42,028 bases of DNA from Rhodobacteraceae bacterium WD3A24 (GCA_002967695.1 PUHN01000032.1:1-42028), one strand, 5' to 3'. Shown: positions 16,504 to 25,489, counted from the first letter of the stretch. Made by a program: numbers and translations. Notes: a model not told the origin generated them from the sequence alone.

Positions 16504-18693
16504 CTATGTCTTGTCCCTCGCGGCCAGGCGCCGCTCCATGTGCCCGACGATCGACAGGGCGCGTGCCATCGGCGCGATCTCGTCGAAGATGGGCAGGCCG
16601 ACCGCCCGCGCACGGTCGCGATACTCGCGCCGGGTCTGGTCCAGCTCGGGCGAGCCGTCGCTGCGCAGGGCCAGCGCGACATGGGCCACGCCGGGCCACT
16701 TCTCCAGCGCCTGCTCGATCACCGTGAACAGGTTGCCGATCGGGTCCACGCTGCCGCGTCCGACGAAAGCGGCAAGGTTGAGGTGCATCGCCACCGCGTC
16801 GGGGCGGGCGTGTTCGAGCACATGGTCGAGGATCTCGCCCGCGATCCAGCCCTCCTTTTCCTGAAGCGTGGCCACCGGCGTGTCGATGGGGTTGAGCACG
16901 CTGGTCCCCGGCGGCAGGCCCATCGCGTCGAGCGCCTCCAGCGCCTTTCCGGTGAAGGGAGTGACGTCGAGCCCCACGCCGGCGAAGGCGTCGGTGCCCA
17001 GCACGCTGGAGCCGCCGCCATTGCCGAACAGCGTGACCTCGCGCGTGGGCTTGGCCGGGCGCAGCTCGAAATGCTGCAGCGCGAGAAGCGCGTCGATGAA
17101 CTCGTCGAGGGTCGAGACGAGCACCACGGGCAATTGCGCGGCCAGCGCGTCCCACGCCTTGTCATCGCCCGCCAGCGCGCCGGTGTGCGATGCCGCGGCC
17201 TGCTGCCCCTGCGCGGTTCGCCCGCCCTTGAGCACGACGACCGGCTTGGCGCGGGGGTGCGTGCGCAACAGGTCGAAAAAGGCGCGGCCTTCGCGGATAT
17301 CCTCGATATAGAGGCCAACGGCGCGGGTCTGGGGGTCGTCGAAGTAGTATTCGACCAGCTCGTGGGGCTGCACGTCGGCGCTGTTGCCCAGCGTTGCCAG
17401 CCCGCTCAGCCGCAGCCCGCGCCATTGGCCACGCTTGATGATGTCGGTCGAAAGCCCGCCCGACTGCGAGACGATGCCGATATTGCCCGCCTCCTTCGGC
17501 GCGTTCGACGGAAAGGTCAGCCCGCCGCGCGGCGAATAGGTGCCCAGGCAGTTCGGGCCCAGCACGCGCACGCCGGCCGCGCGGGCCTTTTCCACCAGCT
17601 CGGCCTGAAGGGCGCGGCCTTCCTCGACCTCGCCGAACCCCGACGAGATCACCTGCGCGACGTGCAGCCGGCCCTTGGCCGCCTCGATGATGCCGGGGAT
17701 GCGCCGGGCGCCGACCGCGATATAGGCATAGTCGATCACCTCGGGCGCCGCCTCGATCGAGGGGTAGGCGGTCAGGCCCTCGATCGTCTCGGCCTTGGGG
17801 TGGATCGGGTAGATGTTGCCCGCAAAGCCGAAATCGCGCAGCCGGCGGATGAAGGTGTTGGCGATGGCGACATCCTCGCGTGAGGCGCCCAGCACCGCGA
17901 CGCTGCGCGGCTCGAACAGCGGGCGGAACGCCTCGCGCGGGCCGGTCGCGGGATGCGACAGGGGTGCCGGCGCGGCCCCGTCCGACAGGATGACGCGGGC
18001 ATCGACCGCCGTCGCCCCGCTGCCCGAGACGATCACCGGGTTGAGGTCGAGCTCGGCGACTTCGTCCTGAAGGGTCGTCAGCAGGCCGTTCTCGCCCCCA
18101 AGCGCGAGCATCACCCGCACCAGCGCCTCCTCGTCCACGGCCGCCTCGCCGCGCGCGCCCTCCAGCAGGGCGTGGCCCTTCAGCTCGGACAGCATGTCCC
18201 GCGCCGCCTCGGCGTCGATCGGGCAGATCCGGAACGAGACGTCCTTGAGGATCTCGACGAAGATGCCGCCGAGCCCGACCATCAGCATCGGGCCGAACTG
18301 CGGGTCGCGCAGGCCGCCGATGACGACCTCGCGCCCCTGGGGGGCCATTTCCTCGATCAGCCAGCCCTCGACATGGGCAGCGGAAATCGCGGGTTTCGCC
18401 GCCATCTCGCCGATGGCGGCGGCGACCGCGCCGGCGTCTTCGAGCCCCAGCGCGACGCCGCCCGCATCCGACTTGTGCAGGATGTCGGGCGAGACGACCT
18501 TGACCACGAAGGGCGCGCGCATCTCGCCCGCCAGCCGCGCCGCGTCGTCGGCCGTGGCGGCGACGGCCGAGCGCGGCGCGTCGATGCCGAAGCTGGCCAG
18601 CAGCGCCTTGCCGTCGGCCTCGGTCAGGGCAGTACGCCCGTCCTTGCGGGCGCGCGCGATCAGGTCCGCCGCGGCGGTTTCGGAATGAGTCAT
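16504..18693 (-). CDS. ADP-forming acyl-CoA synthetase (fused beta-alpha acetate-CoA ligase family)
   Basis: ATP- and CoA-dependent activation of an organic acid through a phosphohistidine intermediate. It has 729 residues. An ATP-grasp domain (about 10-235, with PFVVKVVSPDILHKSDAGGV) comes first. A CoA-binding Rossmann domain (about 258-350, SVAVLGASRE) and succinyl-CoA-synthetase-like domains follow, carrying NIGIVSQSGG and SHTGALAG with H503, the likely phosphorylated His. The beta part precedes the alpha part, the reverse of many fused enzymes. Start ATG 18693 has GGAGGG 4-5 nt upstream; ATG 18705 is in frame but that sequence is the ribosome site. The gene begins 11 nt after the carboxyltransferase stop, so its acyl-CoA product may be the carboxylase substrate. 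Confidence 0.9.
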   Translation of the reverse strand: MTHSETAAADLIARARKDGRTALTEADGKALLASFGIDAPRSAVAATADDAARLAGEMRAPFVVKVVSPDILHKSDAGGVALGLEDAGAVAAAIGEMAAKPAISAAHVEGWLIEEMAPQGREVVIGGLRDPQFGPMLMVGLGGIFVEILKDVSFRICPIDAEAARDMLSELKGHALLEGARGEAAVDEEALVRVMLALGGENGLLTTLQDEVAELDLNPVIVSGSGATAVDARVILSDGAAPAPLSHPATGPREAFRPLFEPRSVAVLGASREDVAIANTFIRRLRDFGFAGNIYPIHPKAETIEGLTAYPSIEAAPEVIDYAYIAVGARRIPGIIEAAKGRLHVAQVISSGFGEVEEGRALQAELVEKARAAGVRVLGPNCLGTYSPRGGLTFPSNAPKEAGNIGIVSQSGGLSTDIIKRGQWRGLRLSGLATLGNSADVQPHELVEYYFDDPQTRAVGLYIEDIREGRAFFDLLRTHPRAKPVVVLKGGRTAQGQQAAASHTGALAGDDKAWDALAAQLPVVLVSTLDEFIDALLALQHFELRPAKPTREVTLFGNGGGSSVLGTDAFAGVGLDVTPFTGKALEALDAMGLPPGTSVLNPIDTPVATLQEKEGWIAGEILDHVLEHARPDAVAMHLNLAAFVGRGSVDPIGNLFTVIEQALEKWPGVAHVALALRSDGSPELDQTRREYRDRARAVGLPIFDEIAPMARALSIVGHMERRLAARDKT

Positions 18694-18704
18694 CGCGCCC
18701 TCCA

Positions 18705-20240
18705 TCAGTAGCTCGTGGGCCATGCGTGCATCAGGCGCTGGCCCAGCCCGCCGTTGAGCCTGCGCTGGTGAATCTCCAGCGCGCGGATGATGTAGTCGCG
18801 CGTCTCCTGCGGCTTGATGACGTCATGGGCCGAGAAGATCTCGGCCATGTCCCAGACCTCGAGATCCTTCTGGATCTCGGCCAGCGCGTCCTCGAAGCCT
18901 TCGTCCCCGGCGGTCAGGTTGTGGACGATGCTGGTGGCGAAGACCGGGTCCATGAACGAGATCTCGGCCATCGGCCAGGCGACCATCGTGTCGTTATGGG
19001 CACCGCCGCCCATGGCGACATAGGCCCGCCCGTAGGCCTTGCGGCACAGCACCGTGACCTGCGGCACCGTCGTCAGGCAGGTCGCGTTCATGAAGTTCAT
19101 GATGTGGCCGGGCGCGCCGCGCTTCTCGGCATCGGTGCCGACGACGAAGCCGGGCGTGTCCATCAGCCGGACGATGGGAATGTTGAAGCTGTCGCACAGC
19201 ACCGTGAAGTCGACGATCTTGCGGCAGGCCTCGGCCGAAAGCGCGCCGCCGCCCACCTGCGGGTTGTTGGCGATCACGCCCACCGCCTTGCCGCCCAGCC
19301 GCGCCAGCGCGACCACCGCCGACTTGCCGAAGCGCGGCTTCATCTCGAACAGGCTGCCGGTGTCGAAGATCACCTCCATGATCTTCTTCATGTTGTAGAC
19401 CTGCGTGCGCTGCTCGGGCATCAGCTCGAGGATGCGCTCCTGCTCCGCGCCCGATCCTTCGGGCACCTCCGCCGGTGCCGTAAGTTCCTTGTGGTTGTTG
19501 GGCATGTAGGACAGGAAGCGGCGGATCGCGGCCATCGCCTCCTCGTCGGTGTTGACGAACTGGTCGATCAGGCCGGTCTGCTCGGCATGGATGCGCCAGC
19601 CGCCCAGCTCTTCCAGCTCGACCTTCTCGCCGATGGCCATCGAGACCAGGCGCGGACTCGACACCGACATGATCGAGCCCTTCTTCATCACCGCGAAGTC
19701 CGAGCAGCAGCACATCCAGGCCGACGACCCGAACGCGGTGTCGAGCGCGGCGGCCGCCCAGGGCACCTCGCGCGTGCGGCGGAACTGGGTGATGTCGTTG
19801 CCCAGCATCTGACCCATGCCCTTCGAGCCCATCGCGTCGGGCAGGCGCGCGCCGGTGGACTCGCCCACATGCACGAAGGGGATGCCCTTCTCGTTGCAGG
19901 TCTTGCGGATATAACCCATCTTCTTGGAGTTCGTGGCCCCCGTCGAGGCGCCCTTGGTCGTGAAGTCGTTGACGACGACGCCCACGTCGCGCCCCTCGAT
20001 GAGGCCGAAGCCTGTGATCTTGCCGTCGCGGGGGGTCTTGGCGGCCTCCTTGGGCGAGAAGGACGAGCGGCCAAGCAGGCCCACCTCGAAGAAGCTGCCC
20101 GCATCGACCAGCGCCTCGACGCGCTGCTCGGCGTTCAGCTGGCCGGCCTCGGCCCGTCTGGCGAGCTTGGCCTCCCCGCCCATCGCCGCGGCCTCGGCGC
20201 GCCGGCGGTCGAGCTCGGCCAGAATGTCCTCATGTGGCAT
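18705..20240 (-). CDS. Acyl-CoA carboxylase carboxyltransferase (beta) subunit
   Basis: A 511-residue carboxyltransferase of the propionyl-/methylcrotonyl-CoA carboxylase type, which moves CO2 from biotin to an acyl-CoA. The N-terminal half holds the acyl-CoA site (about 60-230: VVVNDFTTKGAS, VGESTGARLPD). The C-terminal half holds the biotin site (about 280-500: VGVIANNPQVGGGALS, RLMDTPGFVVGTDAEKRG, AYVAMGGGAHN). It should form a complex with the carrier and biotin carboxylase subunits of the divergently organised 13.3-14.9 kb operon. ATG 20240 follows the enolase-family stop by 15 nt. Acyl specificity cannot be assigned; the coupled ligase suggests an acid activated on site. Confidence 0.94.
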   Translation of the reverse strand: MPHEDILAELDRRRAEAAAMGGEAKLARRAEAGQLNAEQRVEALVDAGSFFEVGLLGRSSFSPKEAAKTPRDGKITGFGLIEGRDVGVVVNDFTTKGASTGATNSKKMGYIRKTCNEKGIPFVHVGESTGARLPDAMGSKGMGQMLGNDITQFRRTREVPWAAAALDTAFGSSAWMCCCSDFAVMKKGSIMSVSSPRLVSMAIGEKVELEELGGWRIHAEQTGLIDQFVNTDEEAMAAIRRFLSYMPNNHKELTAPAEVPEGSGAEQERILELMPEQRTQVYNMKKIMEVIFDTGSLFEMKPRFGKSAVVALARLGGKAVGVIANNPQVGGGALSAEACRKIVDFTVLCDSFNIPIVRLMDTPGFVVGTDAEKRGAPGHIMNFMNATCLTTVPQVTVLCRKAYGRAYVAMGGGAHNDTMVAWPMAEISFMDPVFATSIVHNLTAGDEGFEDALAEIQKDLEVWDMAEIFSAHDVIKPQETRDYIIRALEIHQRRLNGGLGQRLMHAWPTSY

Positions 20241-20255
20241 GGTCGATCCTCTCGG

Positions 20256-21329
20256 TCAGGTATGGGTGACAATCTCGGTGGTCGCCGCTTCGAGCGCGGC
20301 GCGGTCGAGCCGGGGGCGGTAGCCCGGCTCCAGCATGATCGCGCCGTCCTCGAAGGGCAGCGGGTTCTCGAAAAGACGCCCGCGCGGCTTGAGAAAGCCG
20401 TTGAACTCGCCCGCGTTGCGTATCGTCGTGCGCGCCACGCAGGCCTCCAGCCAGGAATGGATCTCGCTGCCCAGACCGTCGCCCATCACCGGCTCCATGC
20501 CGTGGTCGCGCACGGCCTCCAGCGCTTCGCGCAGCAGCTCCATGCCGCCGAAGCGCTTGAGCTTGAGCTTGCAGAACCCCACCCCGGCGATCGTCCCCGC
20601 CCGCGCGATGTCGTCGAGCGAGCAGATCGGCTCGTCGAGCATCAGCGGCACGGGCGAGGCCGCGGCGACCGCAGCGTTAGCGTCCCAGTCGTCGGCGTGG
20701 CAGGGCTGCTCGAACAGCTCGATGCCCTCTGGGTCAAGGCCGCGGGCAAAGCGTATGGCGTCGTCGCGGCCGAAGGCGCGGTTGGCGTCGAGGCGCAGCG
20801 TGGCGCGCCCGCGCGCCGCGTCCTGCACGGCGCCGACGCGGGCGAGATCGGCGGCGACATCCTTGCCGACCTTGACCTTGAAGGTGCGAAAGCCCCTGGC
20901 GACGCCGTCGGCGATCTCGCCGGCGATGGCGTCGGGTTCGGTTTCGTTGACCGGGGCCAGCAGCGGCAGCCGGCAAGGCGCGCGAATCTCGGTGGCCTCG
21001 GGGTGGTCGAGCAGTTCGAACGCGGTCATGACCGCCGTCGCGGCGACCTTGCTTTCGCCGAACTCCTCGAGAATCGCCGCGCGCGCCGCCTCGGGTGCAA
21101 GGCCGATGCTGCGCGCGGCCCAGTCGTTCAGCCGTGCCCAGCCGCCCTCGCGGGTCTCCTCGCTCGATCCGGGCGAGATATGCGCATCGGCAAAGGCCGT
21201 CCGCCCGTCGCTGTCGGTGACACTCACCAGATAGGGTTCGAATGTCTCGAAGGTCCGGTAGGACAGGCGATAGGGCCGCGTGAGCGGAAGATCGAGCCGT
21301 CTTATCTCGACCGAGGTGATGCGTGCCAT
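20256..21329 (-). CDS. Enolase-superfamily enzyme (mandelate racemase/muconate lactonizing type)
   Basis: A 357-residue barrel enzyme that abstracts a proton alpha to a carboxylate. The acid/base and metal residues of the muconate-lactonizing subgroup are visible: KVK in FRTFKVKVGKD (about 164-174), first metal ligand Asp in RLDANRAFG, Glu in FEQPC, the LMLDEPI segment, and the second Lys in FCKLKLKRFGG. It is therefore probably active as an epimerase, cycloisomerase, dehydratase or related enzyme; the specific reaction is unknown. Start ATG 21329 has GGGAGGAAAG upstream. It is the first gene of the operon with carboxyltransferase and acyl-CoA synthetase, and presumably generates or remodels the acid that the synthetase activates (inference). 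Confidence 0.9.
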   Translation of the reverse strand: MARITSVEIRRLDLPLTRPYRLSYRTFETFEPYLVSVTDSDGRTAFADAHISPGSSEETREGGWARLNDWAARSIGLAPEAARAAILEEFGESKVAATAVMTAFELLDHPEATEIRAPCRLPLLAPVNETEPDAIAGEIADGVARGFRTFKVKVGKDVAADLARVGAVQDAARGRATLRLDANRAFGRDDAIRFARGLDPEGIELFEQPCHADDWDANAAVAAASPVPLMLDEPICSLDDIARAGTIAGVGFCKLKLKRFGGMELLREALEAVRDHGMEPVMGDGLGSEIHSWLEACVARTTIRNAGEFNGFLKPRGRLFENPLPFEDGAIMLEPGYRPRLDRAALEAATTEIVTHT

Positions 21330-21388
21330 TCTTTCCTCCCGTCCTGTCGGGGCGGTCTCCGGGGAGATGCCGCGCGTCAGGCAAAATA

Positions 21389-21408
21389 GTAGTTGCAAAA
21401 GCTACTAC
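21389..21408. promoter_or_regulatory. Palindromic operator, copy 2 (GTAGTTG-N6-CTACTAC)
   Basis: A 20-bp inverted repeat with one mismatch in its 7-bp arms and an AT-rich centre. It lies between the divergent enolase/carboxyltransferase/synthetase and AbrB/aconitase operons, 59 nt upstream of the enolase-family start. It has the same span and arms as 13224-13243. Confidence 0.7.
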
Positions 21409-21502
21409 GCATTTCTATCCTTTTGCAAGTCGTGACGGGCAATGCAAGCGATCCGTGGTGTTCGGCCCGGTCCGACCTGGTGCGAGGGGGCGCCGGCTCA
21501 GG

Positions 21503-22621
21503 ATGCGGAACCTGACCAGACTACTGCCGGTGATCCTGGTCGCTGCCGCGGGCGGCTGGTTTGCCGACTGGCTGGGCCTTCCGCTCGCCTGGCTGATCGG
21601 CGCGGCGGTGGTGACGGCGGTGACGAGCCTCGCCGTGGCGCCGGTCCGGGTGCCCGGCGCGCTGTTTCGGGCCGGGCAGATGGTCGTCGGCGTTGCGGTG
21701 GGGCTGACCGTGACCTCGGATATCGTGCAGCGCCTCGGGCCGCATGTCTGGGTGATCCCGCTGGCGGCGGTGGTGTCGCTGTCCATCGGGCGGATGATGA
21801 TGCCCTTCGTGGCCCGCCATGGCCGGCTCGACCGGACAACGGCCTATTTCTCGCTCGTGCCCGCCGGAATCGCCGAGATGGCCGATCAGGCCGGCAAGCA
21901 GGGCGCCGATGTCGGCGCGGTGGCCACCTTTCACACGCTGCGCGTCTTTCTGATCGTGATGATCCTGCCGCCGATCATCATGATGATCGAGCCGCAGGTC
22001 TCGACCGCCGTCGCGGGCGGCGCGCGGGGATTGGCGGCGTTCACGCAGGGGTGGACGCCCCAGTTGGCGGTGGCGCTGGGGATCGGGCTTCTGGCCGCGA
22101 TTGGCGGCGCCCGGATCGGTGTGCCGAGCGCCTATGTCATCGGGCCGATGGTGGCGATCTCGGCGCTGTCGGGCAGCGGGCTGCTGGAGGCGCAGGAGCC
22201 GGTCGTTCTTCTGGCCGCGGCGCAGATCCTGCTGGGCCTGACGCTGGGCGCGCGGTTTCGCCGCGAGACGCTCGCCCGCCTGCCGCGCGCGCTTGCGTTC
22301 GGGGTGCCCGCGATGCTGCTGCATGCGGCGATCATGTCGGCCCTGGCGCTGCTGGTGGCCGGCGTGATGGGCTTCGATCCCGCGGCCTTGTTGCTGGGCT
22401 TTGCCACCGGCGGCATCGCCGAGATGGTGCTCACCGCGCAGACCGTCGGCGCCGACTCGGCGCTGGTGACAGCCTATCAGGTCACGCGCGGGCTGATGGG
22501 CAACCTGCTGGCCGGCACGATCCACGCCCGCACGGTTGCCGCGGAGGAGGGCGAGGGAAAGCAGGCAACGGATGGTCACGCCGAGCCCGGACCGGGTAAA
22601 GGGAAGGAGATTGGTCGATGA
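21503..22621 (+). CDS. AbrB-family membrane protein
   Basis: A 372-residue very hydrophobic protein with about ten membrane segments arranged as two similar halves. Each half contains the family phrase for an intramembrane Pro/Gly turn (LAWLIGAAVVTA and PSAYVIGPMVAI) and a helix with (V/T)xxGIAEM (LVPAGIAEMADQAG, ATGGIAEMVLTAQ). These repeats identify the AbrB/putative-ammonia-monooxygenase family, misnamed after early guesses and plausibly transporters. Start ATG 21503 is the best-supported Met, although its ribosome site is weak. Its TGA overlaps the aconitase ATG (ATGA), so a role in moving the aconitase substrate is attractive but unproven. Confidence 0.85.
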   Translation: MRNLTRLLPVILVAAAGGWFADWLGLPLAWLIGAAVVTAVTSLAVAPVRVPGALFRAGQMVVGVAVGLTVTSDIVQRLGPHVWVIPLAAVVSLSIGRMMMPFVARHGRLDRTTAYFSLVPAGIAEMADQAGKQGADVGAVATFHTLRVFLIVMILPPIIMMIEPQVSTAVAGGARGLAAFTQGWTPQLAVALGIGLLAAIGGARIGVPSAYVIGPMVAISALSGSGLLEAQEPVVLLAAAQILLGLTLGARFRRETLARLPRALAFGVPAMLLHAAIMSALALLVAGVMGFDPAALLLGFATGGIAEMVLTAQTVGADSALVTAYQVTRGLMGNLLAGTIHARTVAAEEGEGKQATDGHAEPGPGKGKEIGR

Positions 22622-25317
22622 GTGCAGGTGACACGCGAGAGGAACTGTTGAGGCCGCTGGGCGGCTCGGCCGAGCCGACGCGTATCGTGAGCCTCGAGGC
22701 CGCGCAGGCTGCCGGTGCCGGCGCGATCGACCGGCTGCCGCGCTCGCTCAAGGTGCTGGCGGAGGACGCGCTCTATCGCCTGCCCTTCGACGAGGCCCGC
22801 GCGCAGGTCGGCGCGCTGTGCGCGCGCGACAAGGAGACGCCGGTCACCTTCCGGCCGGGGCGCGCCCTGCTGCAGGATTTCATGGGCATTCCGCTGATGA
22901 CGGACATGGCCACCATGCGCGACGTTCTGGCTGCGCGGGGCGCGGATCCGGCGGCGCTCAATCCGGTGATCCCGGTCGATTTCGTGGTGGATCATTCGCT
23001 CAGCGTGATGGTGTCGGGCCGGGCCGACGCGCTGCCGCTCAACCGGCAGATGGAGCTGGAGCGCAACCGCGAGCGGTTCGAGTTCATCAAGTGGAGCCAG
23101 GGCAGCTTTTCCAATTTCCGCGTGATCCCGCCGGGGCGGGGCATCATGCATCAGGTCAATCTCGAATGGCTCAGCCATGTCGTGCGCCGCGACGGCGAAG
23201 ATGACATCGCCCGCCCCGACACCATGATCGGCACCGACAGTCACACCACGATGGTCAACGCGCTGGGCGTGCTGGGCTGGGGCGTGGGCGGCATCGAGGC
23301 CGAAATGGCAATGCTGGGCATTCCGCTGGAGCTGTCGGCGCCGCGGGTGGTGGGCGTGGAGCTGACCGGCGCCCTGCCCGAGGGAGCGACCGCGACCGAC
23401 CTTGTGCTTCACATGGCCTCCTTCCTGCGCGGGATCGGCGTGGTGGGGGCCTTTGTGGAGTTCTTCGGCGAGGGCGTCGGGCGGCTCGCGCTGGCCGACC
23501 GCGCGACGATCGCCAACATGTCGCCCGAATACGGCGCGACCTGCACCTATTTCCCGATCGACCGGCTGACCATCGAGTATCTGCGGATGACCGGCCGCAC
23601 GGCGGCGCATCTGGATCTGGTGGAACGCTACGCGCGCGCGCAGGGCCTGTGGTGCGAGGCCGACGGCGGCGAGGCCCCGGATTTCGATGCGCGCCACAGC
23701 TTCGATCTGGGGCAGGTCGAGCCCTCGATGGCGGGCCCGGCGCGGCCCGAGGACCGCATGCCGCTGGGCGAGGTGCCCGCCTCGTTTCGCAGCCGGCTCT
23801 CGGAGATCACCGGAAGCGACGCGGCCGCGCGCGCCCCGGCCGGGGAGCTGGGGCACGGTTCGGTCGTCATCGCCGCGATCACCAGTTGCACGAACACCTC
23901 CAACCCCGAACTGATGATGACCGCGGGGCTTGTGGCCCGCAACGCCGAGCGGCTGGGCCTGCGGCCGAAGCCCTGGGTCAAGACCTCGTTCTCGCCGGGC
24001 TCGCGGGTGGTGACGGACTATCTCGACGCGGCGGGGCTGACCGGGTCGCTGGACGCGCTGGGGTTTCAGAATGTGGGCTACGGCTGCGCCACCTGCAACG
24101 GCAACTCGGGCCCTCTGGACGAGGACGTGACCGCCCGGATCGAGGAGGACGGCCTGTGCACCGTCGCCGTGCTGTCGGGCAACCGCAATTTCGAGGGCCG
24201 CATTCACCCGCTCATCAAGGGGGCCTATCTGGCCTCGCCGCCGCTGGTCATCGCCGCGGCGATCGCCGGGACGGTGAATATCGACCTCGGCAACGACGCG
24301 CTGGGCGAGGACGCGCAGGGCCGGCCCGTCGCCCTTGCCGATCTCTGGCCCGACCGCGCCGAGGTGGAGGCCTGCGTGACGCGCCATGTGACGGCCGAGC
24401 GTTTCATCGACTCCTACCGTGAGGGGATGGAGACCACCCCCGAATGGGCGGCGATGGAGGCCCCCCAGGGACAGCGTTTCTCGTGGGATGAGGACAGCAC
24501 CTTCATTCGCCCTTCGCCCTTCCCCGAAATGGGGCCGGCGGTGCGGCTGTCGGGGACCATCGGCGGGGTGCGGCCCCTCGTGGTGCTGGGCGACTCGGTG
24601 ACGACCGATCACATCTCGCCCAACGGGGCCATCGGCAAGGACAGCCCCGCGGGCCGTTATCTGATCGCGCAGGGCGCGGCGCCGGCCCGGCTGGGCAATT
24701 TCGGCACCCGGCGGGGCAATGCCGAGGTCTGCCTGCGGGGCATGTTCGACAATCCGCTGCTGCGCAACGAACTCGTCGATGATGACACGCGCGGCAACGC
24801 GACGGTTCATCAGCCCTCGGGCGCGCGCATGACGATCTACGAGGCCGGCCGGCGCTATGTCGAGGAGGGCACGCCCACCATCGTTATTGCCGGCCGCAAT
24901 TACGGGGCGGGCTCCTCGCGCGACTGGGCGGCCAAGGGGCTGCGCGGGCTCGGGGCGGTCGCGGTGCTCGCCGAGAGCTTCGAGCGCATCCACCGCTCTA
25001 ACCTGATCGGGATGGGGGTGCTTCCGCTCGTCTTCGAGCCGGGCGCCAGCCGCGGCGATCTGATGGCGCAGGGGCCGCTCGCGCTCGACATCGTGCTGGG
25101 TGAGGCGCGGCCCCACCCGCGCATGGCGGTCACCGTCCGGGTCACCGACGGGCAGGGCCGGCAGCGCGAGATCGCCGCCCATCTCGCGGCGCATTCGGAC
25201 AACGAACTCGCCCTGCTCGAGCAGGGCGGCATCCTGCCGGCGATCCTGAGCAGGCTGGAGGCGCCCGACGCAACCGGGCACAGCGCGCCGGCCGCGCGCA
25301 GAGGGAGGAATTCGTAA
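22618..25317 (+). CDS. acnA: Aconitase (AcnA-type hydratase)
   Basis: A [4Fe-4S] hydro-lyase of 899 residues, full length for the AcnA/IRP type. Cluster ligands are C424 in ITSCTNTSNP and C490/C493 in GYGCATCNGN. TDSHTTMVNALG (206-217) and the C-terminal swivel domain with GRNYGAGSSRDWAAKG are intact. The enzyme interconverts citrate, cis-aconitate and isocitrate, but homologues act on related tricarboxylates such as 2-methylcitrate. Embedding in an accessory operon with an AbrB-family protein, and the tricarboxylate transporter beside it, suggest a specialised substrate or a back-up aconitase. Whether another acnA exists elsewhere cannot be seen here. Its stop overlaps the next promoter's 14-mer. 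Confidence 0.93.
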   Translation: MSAGDTREELLRPLGGSAEPTRIVSLEAAQAAGAGAIDRLPRSLKVLAEDALYRLPFDEARAQVGALCARDKETPVTFRPGRALLQDFMGIPLMTDMATMRDVLAARGADPAALNPVIPVDFVVDHSLSVMVSGRADALPLNRQMELERNRERFEFIKWSQGSFSNFRVIPPGRGIMHQVNLEWLSHVVRRDGEDDIARPDTMIGTDSHTTMVNALGVLGWGVGGIEAEMAMLGIPLELSAPRVVGVELTGALPEGATATDLVLHMASFLRGIGVVGAFVEFFGEGVGRLALADRATIANMSPEYGATCTYFPIDRLTIEYLRMTGRTAAHLDLVERYARAQGLWCEADGGEAPDFDARHSFDLGQVEPSMAGPARPEDRMPLGEVPASFRSRLSEITGSDAAARAPAGELGHGSVVIAAITSCTNTSNPELMMTAGLVARNAERLGLRPKPWVKTSFSPGSRVVTDYLDAAGLTGSLDALGFQNVGYGCATCNGNSGPLDEDVTARIEEDGLCTVAVLSGNRNFEGRIHPLIKGAYLASPPLVIAAAIAGTVNIDLGNDALGEDAQGRPVALADLWPDRAEVEACVTRHVTAERFIDSYREGMETTPEWAAMEAPQGQRFSWDEDSTFIRPSPFPEMGPAVRLSGTIGGVRPLVVLGDSVTTDHISPNGAIGKDSPAGRYLIAQGAAPARLGNFGTRRGNAEVCLRGMFDNPLLRNELVDDDTRGNATVHQPSGARMTIYEAGRRYVEEGTPTIVIAGRNYGAGSSRDWAAKGLRGLGAVAVLAESFERIHRSNLIGMGVLPLVFEPGASRGDLMAQGPLALDIVLGEARPHPRMAVTVRVTDGQGRQREIAAHLAAHSDNELALLEQGGILPAILSRLEAPDATGHSAPAARRGRNS

Positions 25318-25351
25318 ACTGTTGACAATATTGCGTAGCGAGTCGTAACGT
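25316..25351 (+). promoter_or_regulatory. Promoter with GntR-type site upstream of the tricarboxylate transporter
   Basis: TTGACA (25322-25327) and TAACGT (25346-25351) are 18 nt apart. The -35 lies inside AAACTGTTGACAAT (25316-25329), whose reverse strand reads ATTGTCAACAGTTT, close to the FadR-type TTGT-N2-ACAA palindrome. The same 14-mer recurs at 31805-31818. Confidence 0.65.
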
Positions 25352-25489
25352 TCCCATGATGACGGGAGATGGTCATCGACCCGGCCGGGCGCCGTTCCAA
25401 GGAGCGGCCGTCGCGGGCGGGAGCCGAAAGGACCGAACGCGAGACGGTCGATGTTTTCCGCAAGCGCGTTCAAAGGGAGGACTTTAACA

